Assembly: GCF_001638985.1 (NCBI RefSeq)
Contig: NW_017265135.1
Coordinates: 3,557,545 to 3,621,544 of the forward strand
Length of the DNA: 64,000 nucleotides
DNA from: Phycomyces blakesleeanus NRRL 1555(-)
Taxonomy: Eukaryota; Mucoromycota; Mucoromycetes; Mucorales; Phycomycetaceae
Direction: 5' to 3'
The translations under genes were made by a program, and so were the position numbers. The stretch's first letter is position 1; every line of letters starts with the position of its first letter. Positions 9,364-20,872 of this stretch are shown in pieces. The notes beneath the pieces are model-generated. The model did no database searches. It was not told the origin of the DNA and saw only the letters and a program-made list of their open reading frames with translations.

Positions 9364-11747
9364 ATGCCAAAAATCAATTCTAAAATGAGAGCTTTATCTC
9401 AAAAAGCTGCTGCTAAAAGACTGTCTTACTCCCACAGCAAAAGTGTAGAATTAGTTAGAAAGGATGTTGATTTTACCCCCAAGATTTTAGAATCTTCTGG
9501 CAGTGATATCAAAAATCTCAGACTTTCTTGGAACAAAAAAGCTGAAGATGCTCTCAATGGAAAATACAGTTGCAATCATTTATTATACTCATCTTGACAT
9601 GTTTGTAGACTGAAAAAGACAGAAAGAAAAGCAGCAAAAGAAAGTGCTAGAGTTGACTCCTTTTTCTTGCCTATTGCAAACTCTTCTTCTGCTGAGACAG
9701 AAATTGAATTGAATGAAGAAAGTGATACTGCAGATGAAGTCAAGTCAAAGAAAGAGTTCAAAAGCAGAGTAAAAGACGCAATTATTGACTTGTCAATGTT
9801 TGTAGTACTTGTCATCAGTTCAACTTCAGAGCAGCAAAAACTTGGTGTAGCAGAGATGAGAAAGTATAAAAGAGCATACTATTACTTATATGTTTTGATC
9901 AATACGGACATGAAGAAAATGTCAGCTTCTAAGTTTGCAAGTGATATTGTATACAAGCAAAAATCTACTTGGTACAGAGCCCATAAGATTCGCCAACATG
10001 CAAAGGAGTATTTGGAGACTAGATGAATCAGTCTTGGTGCACAAGGCAAGCATGCCAAATGTGTCTCTGTTCTTGATGCTGAAGACATCAAGCAGCAAAT
10101 ACTCGAATGGTTTAGAAGTCAGCCAAGAGTTAAAAGGAGTATTGCTGAACATTTAGTCCACTTGAACAAAGTCATTCTGTCTAAGGCCATTGATAGCAGC
10201 TTACTATTAGATGAGTTAGAGATCAAAGGTAATGCAATTAAGCCGTTAAATACAGATTATCTAAGACGAAAGCTGATATCTTGGGGATTTTATTTTAAGC
10301 ATTTAGTTAGGCAAATATGGAAAACCAGAATACAGTTTTCTCTATAAAAATAGAATGTTACATTAATATAACTTATGTTTATTTTACAGAAAAAGTTGTA
10401 TACTTTGATAAGCATGAGTACAAAAATGTGCTTACTTATAGAAATGCATGGAGCAAATGCATGATGAAATACTATCAATACTCTAAGAAATATGACAATA
10501 TTATACCTTCTCCTATGTCATATCCTCAATTGCCAGAAGATGTCAAACAACATATATTTGTCACACATGACGAAAGTATATTCTATGCTAATGACTATCA
10601 AAAGTATGCCTGGGTGAAAAATAGTGAAAGCTATTGTTTGCCAAAGTCTGAGGGTAGATCAATAATGATCTCTGAGTTCCAATGCTCTTGTCATGAAACA
10701 ATGAGAGAATATGTAGAAAACCAGTACAAAACTTCACAAGTGGTATTTTATCTTGAAGCTCAATATGAAGGCTATTGGAAGAGTAGTCATATGTGTGCCC
10801 AGCTTACAGATATAATACCTCTTTTCAATGCCATACACCCAAATGCAGTAGCTGTCTTTCTTTTTGATCAAAGCAGCAATCATAAAGCATATTCTGAAGA
10901 CGCTCTTTTGACACAAAACATGAATCTGTGTGCAATTGAAGTAAGAGACAGTGACTCAGGCCAGGGAAAATTTTGTGACAGCTCATTTTATATCAGAAAG
11001 CAATACAAATATGCAGAACAGCAAAAAGTTTTTTTTTCAAAAAAAGAGTAATGAAGAAAACCTTAAAGAATATGAAGTACTCAAGTCTCAGCTCTATAAA
11101 GTAAGTGATTTATATACAATACTATCCAAATAGAAACATAATTTATATAATTACACTAAGCAATCACTCTATGCTAAAAGACATGTCTATAAACTATTTA
11201 TACTTAGAATAAAAAATACAAAAAATATTTTATTGGCCTTTGCAGCATATTACAGCAACGTTCTATGTATAGAAACAAAGCAGAAAGATACTCTTTAAAA
11301 CGTTCTTGCAATAATGTTGTGACAGCTGATTCTAAATGTTGTGCAATTCATATTATGAAGAGACAACCAGACTTTGCCAACCAAAAATTAACACTTGAAA
11401 AAATAGTTGAAGACAGTGGACCCAAATTTGAACTGTATCCAAAATACCACTGTGAATGTAATTGGATTAAAAGATACTGGGGAGCAGTCAAGAAAGAAAT
11501 ATGATATGAATGTGATTATTCTTTTCAATTATTGAATAGGAAAATCAATTCATTTCTGGATAGTGTTTGCCCACCAGAAGATGATGTTTCTGAAAAGATT
11601 CAAAGATACTTCCACAAAAGTTTTGCCTATATCAATACCTACAGTCTTGATCATGATGCTGAACATGCATTTGAAATCGTGAAACAATTCACAAAGCTTC
11701 ACAAATCTCATTGTAGGCTGAGATTAAATCAATATATATTACACTTC
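9364..11747 (+). pseudogene. DDE transposase of an unnamed fungal family, decayed
   Basis: Begins MPKINSKMRALSQKAAAKRL. The catalytic region reads IFVTHDESIFYAND, then GRSIMISEF, FLFDQSSNHKAY, and finally YPKYHCECNWIKRYWGAVKKE. I recognise this motif series from DDE proteins frequent in fungal genomes: first Asp in HDES, second in FDQSSNH, Glu in the last block (usually read EL/EC-N-x-I). The C-terminal block (11532-11747) also fits. Breaks: a stop at 9594, a shift near 10026, possible intron remains near 10345-10390, and a clear intron 11101-11244 (GTAAGT to TTTGCAG). I cannot place it in a named superfamily with confidence. Confidence 0.6.
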
Positions 11748-11854
11748 TGACTTTAAAAATACTATTTTGGAATCGGTACTTAAATTCCAAAAATTGTTCT
11801 CTTCAAAAATTGTCTATTATAAAAAAAGATGCACCCTAACTGTTATATTTGACA

Positions 11855-14496
11855 GTATGCATTACCATAAAAATATATTCATGAAATACAAAAACAATTG
11901 GAAGAATGATTGGCCAATGGACTGGTTGTTCCAGCAGAACCCAGCACTTGTTATAATTCATCTTTATTACTGATCTCAAAGAAAGATGAGGATGAATCGA
12001 TGACAAAACTTTGTATTGTACAAGATCTGCGCTGAATTAACTTCAATATTTCTGATAAATATAAGAAAGATTATGTTGTAAGCTCCATCTATGATATTTT
12101 TTGAAAGGTGTCCCAGCTGGGAACAGTGTTTTTGAAATTGGACCTGAAAATGTGTATCACTCATTCAAAGTCAAAGAAGTTGATCAAGAGATATTATTTT
12201 TCACTTTTGAAAACAAAACATACAAGTGGCAGACATGTTGTTTTGGTTTGAAAATGACTACTAGCCTTTTCTGCCAAGTTATTAAGATAATTTTAGGTGA
12301 TATCAATGAAGTAGAATCTTATGTAAACAATTATGTTTTATTCAGTACCCCTGCACAACATGCTGTTTTGGTTAACCAAGTTGTAAACAAACTGTCTAAA
12401 GCAAATTTGAAACTCAATATACAAAAATGTAAATTGTTTAAATCAACAATATTTATGTTGAGATTTATAGTCAGATCTGATATCACTAAGATTGATTTTC
12501 AAAAATTATCTGATATTAATGAATGACCTATCTATAAATCAGCTGAGCAAGTGAGAAAACTCATGAGAACTATCACTTTCATGAGAGATTACATACTTAT
12601 GAGCTCAAAATTAACAGTACCACTTGATAAATTACAATATGAGTCAAATGTTAAAGAAAAATAGAATAAAAAACACACAGAATGCCTTAATTCTATAAAA
12701 AAGATATTATTATCTAGCGCAGTATTGCATGCACCAGACATAAACAAGAAGTTTTATTTGCAAACTGACGCATCTCTCTATGACATGTCAGCTATTTTGT
12801 ATCAAAAGGCAGATGATGAGCATACCAAACACATAGCGTTCATTTCTAAGTCATTGAATAAGCATCAGCAATTGTGGTCCACTAACAGATGTGAAATATA
12901 TGTAATCATATTTGGATTAGAAAAATTTTGACCCCTGCTGTTGGGCAACCCAAACTTAGAAATCTACACAGATTATTTGGCATTGATATATCTATATTCC
13001 AGTAGTTATTTGTTCAGCAATTTATAAAATTATGTGGACACTCTTAACAAATATAGGAGACTGAGAACTACATATGTAAAAGGAGCAAAAAACACACTTC
13101 CAGTTGTATTTAGCTGATTGTATTCTCTAATAGAAGAGGATATTCAACAAAAATAGGAAGAAGATAAAGTGATAAGAAAAATGCTTAAGTATATCAGAAT
13201 TAAGAGATAAAATTTGGACACTCATGTACATAATGACAGGATAACAACAACAAAAGGCAATAAAGTTGCCAAGTAATGAGTGATATACAATAAAGATGAA
13301 TATATTCATATTTTGGCTGTTAAACTAAATAGCAAGCAATTTAAGAATGCTATGCTGGGTTATCTGATTCCACCTTTACTGAATCGCACAAAAATGATGG
13401 AAGATGCTCACAGAATGGGATATTTTGAAATAGAAGGAGTGGTCAAGTTACTGTTGAGTGATAGCGTGTATTGGATATTAATATACAAAGATTGTAAAGA
13501 TGTCATAGCAAAATGCATTTCATATGTACAGCATACCATAGTTAAGAGAGGTTATAAACCAAAAAAAGAGCATTATTGTTTGGAATGTATTTGACCATAT
13601 TGCCATGGACCTAGCTGAACCATTTGTCATAACAGAGAACCAGAATCTATATATTTTTGTGGTTGTGGATGTCGCAACATGTTACATTATTGCACAACCA
13701 CTACTAAACAAACAGAGTGATAGTGTCACAAAGACACTGATGAGTATATTTAGAGATTATGGGATTGTGATTGTTGGGCATTTTATACAGTCTGATAATA
13801 GCCACCAATTTTGTAACAGCCTAATACAATCTATTACAGAGGTGCTGGATATGAAACATAAGTTTTCTTCTGCATATTATCTGTAAGGTAATGACATTAC
13901 TGACGCAAGTGTAAGGTTGATTACCAACACTCTTCGGAAGTTATCTGGTCAGGATTTTAGAAATTGGGATGAAATATTACCTACTATACAATTGTGTTGC
14001 AACATGAAAGTGCGACCCAGATCAGAGTCTAGTTCTTTTTTCTTGATGTTTGCACGCAAGATGAATTGGATTGGAGACTACTCTCAAGAAGGAGTAACGG
14101 ATAAAACAGTGTGTTGAGAGATTAGCAAAGAGAAAATTATTCAGCACGCATTGAGAATGTCATCCATTGTGTTCCCAGCTATCAAAGAACGTTCAATGCA
14201 ATTGATAGAGGAATATGATTGAAAGTATAATCAAAAACATTTCTTGATTGATATTTCCATAGAACATACTATGATAGTGCATTTATCATCCAGTGATACT
14301 AAGCTGTCTCCATTATTTGAAGGTTCATTTGTTGTAATCCACAAAACAGAAAGCAACAATTATGTCTTACAAGATGAAACCAATGAGTTGTTGTTTTGAG
14401 ACTATATATCTTTGGAACTAAAAATCATGAATATTGATAAAATAGTCATAGAAGATGAACCCATCAAAGTGGATGAAGTTTGCAATCATAAAGATA
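11855..14496 (+). pseudogene. Gypsy pol: reverse transcriptase, RNase H, integrase
   Basis: RT begins with QYALP and LVVPAEPS, then SSLLLISKKDEDES, YKWQTCCFGLK (12220-12255) and VESYVNNYVLFS (12310-12345), the last replacing the catalytic YVDD. RNase H follows: FYLQTDASLYD (first Asp, about 12750-12790), FISKSLNKHQQLWST and EIYVII. The integrase zinc region is at about 13380-13540 and its core starts MDLAEPF; DNSHQFCN holds the second Asp, and DASVRLITNTLRKLSG has Asp where Glu is expected. Several stops are TGG- or CGA-type transitions; there are also true frameshifts (for example near 12100 and 13590). Non-functional. Confidence 0.75.
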
Positions 14497-14659
14497 CAAG
14501 GGGAGGGAAAAAGTGCTGTAATGTTTTTCAATTTCTGTATCTCTACAGAAATATATATACTTTTCATATCCAAAAAAATGTATCCAAAACGCCCTTTAAC
14601 ATTCTCAAACTACTAAACCATAGATAAAAGTCATTTGTTTTATAATATATGAGAAAAAA

Positions 14660-15245
14660 TATATTTTTAGTATTTTGTGCAGTTGCCCTTGACATTGATC
14701 ACTGCCTGACATCTTCTGGGCATGCTGAAAACTAATTGCTATAAATATTTTTTTGGGATTGTGTGCCATTCTCTTTCTACAGCGTGATGCAAATAATGAA
14801 CATTATATAGTCTATATCTGTTCATTCTAATTCTATACTTCAGATAAGCTCAGATATGCTCAATAGAGTTGAGGTCTGGACTTTGTGGTAGCCAACTACC
14901 TAAAAGTTGAAGACGATTCTTCTTTTTCCAAGCCTTGCTTGTTGCACTTATATGGCAGCTGACATTGTCCTCTTATAGTTTAAATCTCCTCCAGCTGTTT
15001 TTTTAAAAGTTTTCAAAGAAGAAAGATATGACTTTTCCAAGATGTCAATGTACTTCTTGGAATTGATATTCCCCTTTACAACATTTAAATCTCTGACACT
15101 CTTTCCAAAGAAGCACCCCTAGATCATAATGGAGCCACCCCCAAACTTCACTGTTGCTGAGACAAAGTCAGGCTGCAGACGTATCTTGTTCACCACAGCA
15201 GATTTTTTTGTGTAATCTTGTTCCTTAAAAGGATTCTTGTATACG
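14660..15245 (-). pseudogene. C-terminal half of the split Tc1 transposase
   Basis: On the minus strand the order is SATVKFGGGSIMI (stop for Trp) GCFFGKSV, DNVSCHISAT (second catalytic Asp), LPQSPDLNSIEHI (stop for Trp) AYLKYRI and a C-terminus with SMPRRCQAVINVKGN. These are the standard blocks after the middle of a Tc1 transposase. Several TAG/TGA stops and small shifts are present. The N-terminal half lies about 4.3 kb to the right on the same strand. Confidence 0.75.
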
Positions 15246-18200
15246 GGGCGAATTTTGCCCATAACAGGAAATTCATTTTTTTGGGGGACTGAAAAGTGGG
15301 GGGATGGGGGGACTACTCTCGGCCAATAGATTTCGATTAAAAAATGTACTGCACAATTTCAAAAATGGTTCAAATTTTTAATTTGTTTCAAATAATTTTG
15401 GGTTGTAAAAAATTTATTTTTTATTTTCGAAAAAAATTAGGCTAAAAAAAAGCTAGACTGGACCATAAAATCCACAGGCAGTAGCACACCAGTATATCCA
15501 TACCACTAGAAACACTAGTAGTATAACTGTTTGTACTTATGCCTGTAAATTACGCGATCGGTTTGCTGCAAACTACTATGTCTAGCTAATCCAAGAGACC
15601 TGGTGCCAGAAATTCCAATAAACCCAAAGAGCATAAAGATTTGAATTTCGAGAAAAGCTAAAGCAGAAGAACTAATAATTAGTAATTAAACTTAGTTATA
15701 TATATTTAACAGAATTTTACCTTTGACTCTATTAAGGCATTTGCAATAAAAGGCAGCCAAATCTCTGCAAGTGAGGAGTAAATAGTTAGTCTTCTGTTGC
15801 TTTGTAAGAGGAACATGTAGTTATTACCTCTTTATTGATTTACCGAGATGATGAAAAACTAATTTATAAACTAGAATTGTATGATTAATAAACACAATGA
15901 CATAAAAAACTTTGATAGCATAAATACCTTTGAGCTTATAGTCTTTAAGCAAAATTCTGCTTCTATAAATACTATAAGCATACTGGAATATCTTACAAAT
16001 GGAAGCTCATGCAAATAATAAATATTTTGTGGAAAAGTAAAATGAAAAAGAAGACAAAAACACGCGATATTTTCTTAAAAGAAAAGAAGTAAAAAAAATT
16101 CTAATTGGTCCGCTGACATTAAATATCGATCTTTCCACATTTTATAAATTCAATTATTTTCGCAAAGTCATTTTCCCCCCTTTGTTTTTACAATCAATTT
16201 ACTATTATGCAAAAGAATACAAGACAAGAAACATATAAAATCGTTAAGACTTGCCCCCCTAAAAGGCAAGGCGAACTTAACTTTAGCATCAATTCAGGTG
16301 TTTTTACCTGCTCCGAATGCGAAAAAGAGTTCGAAAAGCCTTGGTTACTGAAAAGGCATTCGAAGGTTCACCATATAAGTAATCAAATGGCAACCAATAC
16401 TGTACTCGACGAACCCGAGCAGGCCGAATTGATAGTCGAGAACACTATTCCGGATGCTAATGCATTTGATTACTCGAGTGACGAAGATGACTCCTCCAGT
16501 ATCGGGGATGAAGAAGACAACATTGTAGACGAGGAAAACGATATTGTCGATAATTTCTTTGATATTGAAATGAACAGTAATCCAGTTTTCAATGCGTTCT
16601 CTGACATGTTTTCTTCTGCTGCTGCTGCTGATGAGGTATCAATGACCGATGATGACTCTGAGATCCTGGAAGAAGTCTTTGAGACAATTGGCGCTGTAAA
16701 TGACCCTACAAGCTGTTATCCTTTTCGCGATCTTCAAACCATGATCCTTTTCGCTTTTATCGATGGGGATAATGACATGATCTCCCAGCAAATGTTGAAG
16801 AAGATACTGCTTGCGATGAACTTGATCATTAAGATCCAGCAAGAAACTCCCATAGGAAGAACATTTAAGTTACCTCGTTTGGATGCTCTTTTAAATTATC
16901 AGGCAAGAAAGAAGTCCAAGATGCCTGTCTTTCCTTCACAAAGAATATCAGTACCTGGATCAAACGGGAACGCATTCGCCCATATTAACCTTCCGTCCGA
17001 CCACTTGAGATTTCTTATGGCAAACCCAAAGAAATCCAAGTTGATCTCGTCCATGCCCGATCGTACCCCAAACCAATCGATCTGTTTGGAACAAGGTGAA
17101 AAGTGGAGAACCCACCATCTCTTTCAGCAGCCTATGCACACTGTAAATGGTATAGATGTCTGGTTTGGAAACATCGTTTACTTGAAGACAAACGATTGCA
17201 GCATCCGCTTTTTGGTTAAATCGTTCCACACGGCAAATAAAAACATTTTTGCGAGAGGGTATCTGGTCAGAGCGATTTCGATTGTATGCTATGGCGTTGA
17301 GGTTGCTGTTACCGATCTTAGAGTAGAGCAGATCTCTCACGTTGACACCACTCCTGTTGAAAGAGATCACTACTACAGTATCTCAAGTAGCCTTACCAGA
17401 TTGAGTCCTGCTCATGACTTTCTTCTTTTTGGAGTTCATCCAATGAAGAAGCCTATGCCTCTTTCTGTTTTGCCCGGTAATGTAGATCGCGATGCAGTGT
17501 TTTACAAAGTTAGGATTGTTTCAATCATCCTTTTTACAGACGACACTTCCGGCAATCGTTCAAAGCAGTACAATCCGTTTGAAAGCTGGTTAATGAGATG
17601 CACTGCCTTGCCTTTTAAGGATCGAAATTCGATAGCAAACATCCAGTTTCTTTCTACAATCCCTAAGAAAGATGGTGCAAATGGTATGTCTCTTCTGCCA
17701 GCAATCGTTGATGACTTTAAGAAACTCGAGAAAGGTGTAAAAATGTTCTCCACTGAAGACAATGAGTATGTTCTGGTTGTTGCTCCCATCCTTTGGATTG
17801 AGGCTGACACGCCATGTCATTCGGAACTTTGCGGATTGCTTGGGCCGGCCACCACATTTCCTTGCAGAAGATGTTACATCGAACTTAGACGTGCAAAAGA
17901 CTTTGTGAAGGACTTGTTTTACTTCTGTGAGTGCCATGAGAGACGAACTCGAGAGCACTATGTTCTTGCAAACTCGTCACCTGGCAGAGACACTGAGATC
18001 CCAAATGCTCCGAAAATTGGAATGAACACGCCTGCAAACGAGATAAGCTTTAGAGATCGTTCGACTGGCCGCTTATTAGAATTGCAGTCGTTTGATCCAG
18101 AAAAGGATACACCAGTGGAAATCCTCCACACGATACTTCTTGGTGTTGCAAAGTATATGGTAATTGACTTGGTTAAGGTCGTGCTTAAGAATGACACAGC

Positions 18201-19543
18201 CACAATAGCAAGACTTTCAGAATTCTTGACAGATTACATGCGATCAACTGGTCTATCAAGAAAGTTCACCCGAAACTTGAGACATAGTGGTTCATTCCTC
18301 GGTAGAGATTTCAAGGTTCTGCTTCAAATACTTTCTGTAATTCTGATTACAGAATTCTCTGGAAATCATGAGCTAGACCTTGTAATACCATGCTTTGTTG
18401 AACTTGGCCGATTGTGTTCTCTGGTATTCGTTCGTCAGGTGACATCAGACTTTGATAACTATATTATCAGAGTAGATAATGCAGTGAAGCGCTTGATCAG
18501 AGCATTATTTGACTACGATAAAGGAACCAAGAACGAGCTCCACAAGGCATATTGCACCAAGCCGAAAGTTCATTACTTGACACATCTCAAGGAAGATATA
18601 ATTCGTTTTGGCCCAGCCCTCAATTATGAAACAGAAAAGGGCGAACAGTTCAATAAGCACATTCGCGAACATCTGTTTCATACGAATCGCCAAAACACTT
18701 CCAGGGATGTTTGCCTAAAGTTTGCAAAGCAGGTAGCATTGCAACATGTAATTGATGGCGGGTCGTGGATTAATAGCTCTGGCAACCGAGAGAAGTCTGG
18801 AACTGGAATAGAGAGGTTCATTAAGGACAACAATGAATCTTTGTTCTATTACACCTTCTTTGGCGGCTCGAGAGAGCTAAAGGACAACAACGACACTGGA
18901 GATATTGAAGATGACGCCGTCCAAAACAACAGTTTTGGCGTGTTTGTTTTTAAAGATGATCCGATCTCTCGCCCTCGTATAGGACTTGTCTCAGGCTCTG
19001 TTGTTAAGTTTCTTAGCATTGTTCCTCGTACGGATAATGACAGAAACAATAACTATGCCAAGGCTGTAATGACAGGTGAGCATTCTGATGTTGCTAACAT
19101 GAATCTCGTTTGTAAGTTAGATTTGCACATTTTCCGCAACCCATTTTACATTGTAAATTTGAGCAAGTTCGGTTCCTACTGGTTCATTTTCAATAATATT
19201 CTTTTTGATGAATAAAATGATGCTACTTCTTTATTATTATTATAATTATTATTTGAACCTTCTGTTTTCTTCTTCTCAACATCAATTTTTTTGCGTAATT
19301 TCTGTGAAGTCATTTTTTGGTTACTCAAACCAACCCCCAACTTTCCTTAATAAATCCTTTGTCTCACTTGAACACTTTCTGACTTCCCTAACAGTTTTTT
19401 TTCTTACTTTAAAAGCCCACAAGTAGTACTGAACTTAATTTTATCCTTTATTTGGATGAAAAAAATTGAGTACGAAAACAAATTACAATATTTTGGCCTC
19501 TAAGCCAATCATATTGCTTAGGTGCCAATTTTCACCCAAAATG
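15246..19543 (+). mobile_element. Plavaka-type (CACTA superfamily) transposon
   Basis: Defined by the interruption of the Tc1 copy and by the 1002-aa Plavaka protein within. Possible ends are GGGGCGAATTTTGCCC (about 15247) and a weakly matching inverse, GCCAATTTTCACCC (about 19530-19543); matching is only about 10 of 14, and no target duplication was confirmed, so the boundaries are approximate. Between the left end and the start codon lie about 950 bp of AT-rich DNA with G-run clusters near 15280-15310. The gene itself is less AT-rich than the surrounding older elements, which suggests a recent arrival. Confidence 0.6.
16207..19215 (+). CDS. Plavaka transposase with N-terminal C2H2 zinc finger, 1002 aa, intact
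   Basis: Single uninterrupted frame from ATG 16207 to TAA 19215. Residues about 36-57 form a classical C2H2 finger (Cys-x2-Cys-x12-His-x3-His). An acidic Ser/Asp/Glu stretch follows (about 90-165). The body carries Plavaka hallmarks in order: ILFTDDTSGNRSKQYNPFESW region (about 440-460), a WIEADTPCHSEL and FPCRRCY zinc-like segment (about 530-560), and DTPVEILHTILLGVAKYM (about 636-655). The usual family length is about 800-1100 aa. With no stop in 1002 codons, while every older element around it is broken, this is the best candidate in the nest for an active or recently active transposase. No second (accessory) frame was seen. Confidence 0.8.
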   Translation: MQKNTRQETYKIVKTCPPKRQGELNFSINSGVFTCSECEKEFEKPWLLKRHSKVHHISNQMATNTVLDEPEQAELIVENTIPDANAFDYSSDEDDSSSIGDEEDNIVDEENDIVDNFFDIEMNSNPVFNAFSDMFSSAAAADEVSMTDDDSEILEEVFETIGAVNDPTSCYPFRDLQTMILFAFIDGDNDMISQQMLKKILLAMNLIIKIQQETPIGRTFKLPRLDALLNYQARKKSKMPVFPSQRISVPGSNGNAFAHINLPSDHLRFLMANPKKSKLISSMPDRTPNQSICLEQGEKWRTHHLFQQPMHTVNGIDVWFGNIVYLKTNDCSIRFLVKSFHTANKNIFARGYLVRAISIVCYGVEVAVTDLRVEQISHVDTTPVERDHYYSISSSLTRLSPAHDFLLFGVHPMKKPMPLSVLPGNVDRDAVFYKVRIVSIILFTDDTSGNRSKQYNPFESWLMRCTALPFKDRNSIANIQFLSTIPKKDGANGMSLLPAIVDDFKKLEKGVKMFSTEDNEYVLVVAPILWIEADTPCHSELCGLLGPATTFPCRRCYIELRRAKDFVKDLFYFCECHERRTREHYVLANSSPGRDTEIPNAPKIGMNTPANEISFRDRSTGRLLELQSFDPEKDTPVEILHTILLGVAKYMVIDLVKVVLKNDTATIARLSEFLTDYMRSTGLSRKFTRNLRHSGSFLGRDFKVLLQILSVILITEFSGNHELDLVIPCFVELGRLCSLVFVRQVTSDFDNYIIRVDNAVKRLIRALFDYDKGTKNELHKAYCTKPKVHYLTHLKEDIIRFGPALNYETEKGEQFNKHIREHLFHTNRQNTSRDVCLKFAKQVALQHVIDGGSWINSSGNREKSGTGIERFIKDNNESLFYYTFFGGSRELKDNNDTGDIEDDAVQNNSFGVFVFKDDPISRPRIGLVSGSVVKFLSIVPRTDNDRNNNYAKAVMTGEHSDVANMNLVCKLDLHIFRNPFYIVNLSKFGSYWFIFNNILFDE

Positions 19544-19559
19544 ATAACAAAAATCTCTG

Positions 19560-20116
19560 GTGGTGTTATGTCTGAGAGCTCTTCGGCATCTATCACTATC
19601 ATGGAGTCGGAATTTCGACTTATCAGACCAGATGATGATATTCCAATCTGTCAATTTTCAATGCAAATGTTCTTTTGCCCATTGCAATCACTTTTTCTAA
19701 TTTATTTCAGAAATCTTTGGCTTTGAGATCATTTTATGAGAGTGTATTCCAACACCATGCAAAAAGGTTTGCAGAGTTTTTACTGACACAGATGTAGTTA
19801 ATCTTTTGCAAATGATGGTCATTGGGATTGTTGCATCATGGTTAATCTCATGAAGGATTTCTCTCTTGTCTCTCTCATTCAGCTTTTTTGGTCTACCATA
19901 TTATATACCAGCTTTGTACAAGTTGCTTTCTTTGTAGGCTTTGAAAATGCAATGGACTATGTATTTGCTTACACCAACTTTTCTGGCAATGTTAGCTTGA
20001 TTAGTGCCGTTATTAATGCTCTCATACACAATTATTGCACGAGTTATATCATTGGTTTGTTTGTGTCCTTTAGTTAACAATTTTTTGGACTTTTCTACGC
20101 ATTTAAATTGTTGCAT
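19560..20116 (-). pseudogene. N-terminal half of the split Tc1 transposase
   Basis: Starts at ATG 20116 (MQQFKCVEK). Paired helix-turn-helix motifs: NQANIARKVGVSKYIVHCIF, then YGRPKKLNERDKREI, followed by VKTLQTFLHGVGIHS, LQWAKEHLH and IIIWSDKSKF (the first catalytic Asp kept, the next Glu changed to Lys). Stops are at positions where Trp or Arg is usual. It runs out at about 19560, where the Plavaka end begins; the protein continues at 15245 on the far side of that element. Confidence 0.75.
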
Positions 20117-20218
20117 TTCTATTTAGAATTGTAATGTAAAAGTGAAAGAAAGAACCTGTTACTCAAAGAATATAATTAGGTTTTAAAAAATGTTGCAACA
20201 CTTTTTTCCCTCACTGTA

Positions 20219-20525
20219 CTGATAAATCTAGATTGTTTTTAGTTAAGTGGAAAGATCTAGATGAAAAAGAAAATTCATAGATATCTGCTTATGAGTTTCG
20301 TTTATTGGAACCAATACATAAATACTGGAAAAGAATAGACAATGAAAGACAATACCAATCTAATGGATTGTCTTTAGCAATCACCCAAAGCAAGTGTAGG
20401 AGAGCTCGTCCTAGAAAATTGACAGCCAAGACTGACACATCATTGTTGAACAAATCATCAGGAGCAAAACGTCAGACAACAGTGACAACAGTGACAATGA
20501 AGCCAGCCCAGTCTGTTAGGAAATG
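20219..20525 (+). pseudogene. Gypsy integrase C-terminus with chromodomain
   Basis: Continues the pol frame across the Tc1 insertion: LFLVKWKDLDEKENS, a TAG in place of Trp, then ISAYEFRLLEPIHKYW, a typical chromodomain core. A basic tail (RARPRKLTAK) ends in a TGA at 20523-20525. Chromodomains in chromoviruses direct integration to marked chromatin; this one assigns the element to that group. Confidence 0.75.
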
Positions 20526-20659
20526 AGAGTGTCCTTGTAAAGTTCTGTGTTTCATATCAAGAGCGTAGTTTCAAGTTTAATTTTTTTTGTCTAAATAGTC
20601 AATTACCATAGCACTGCCTTGTAGTCGTCTCAACCATAGTTGAATCTGGCTAGGAAAAG

Positions 20660-20872
20660 TGTGGTAAAATACTATCATATAGATAATATCAAGTAACAAC
20701 TAATTATAATCATTATTTATCCAACTTATGAGAGGCTCAGTAGAATAATTATTGGTCATCACATTTGTATTCAATTTGTTATTTAATGAACAAGAAAATA
20801 ATTTTGGCAGAGTTTGGTTTTTGTCTTTACTTTGAAACAAAAATAATAAATAAAATTGACTTCTTGTGTTTT
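20660..20872 (+). repeat. 3' LTR of the gypsy element, interrupted
   Basis: Matches the 5' LTR (3841-4014) from about 20690 to 20872 and stops at CTTCTTGTGTTT. The last few bases of the LTR (AAGTTTTTTGCTACA) lie at about 30367-30382, on the far side of the DIRS element, so the DIRS copy landed inside this LTR. Confidence 0.6.

Larger units (their letters stand above)
8419..11843 (+). mobile_element. Composite insertion carrying a DDE transposon, inside the gypsy element
   Basis: Gypsy coding stops at 8418 and resumes at 11855. The flanks are an 11-bp imperfect direct repeat, TATAATTGACA (8408-8418) and TATATTTGACA (11844-11854), one mismatch. Joining them restores the gypsy frame (one TGA where Arg is likely). 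Inside are a diverged tandem repeat (8425-8895), a 420-bp dispersed repeat (8896-9316) and a transposase gene (9364-11747). No convincing terminal inverted repeat was found, so the contents may be more than one event. Confidence 0.55.
14497..20216 (-). mobile_element. Second Tc1/mariner transposon, split by a Plavaka element
   Basis: Right end: CACTG at 20216 preceded by a CTTTTTTCCCT block, read inward as CAGTGAGGGAAAAAAGTGTTG. Left end at 14497: CAAGGGGAGGGAAAAAGTGCTG, the same terminal repeat in decayed form. TA flanks both (14495-14496, 20217-20218). Joining across them restores the gypsy frame (NHKDT then DKSRLF). Tc1 protein remains occupy only the two ends; the middle (about 15246-19543) is a Plavaka element. 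Its own length is therefore about 1.4 kb, normal for Tc1. Confidence 0.75.
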
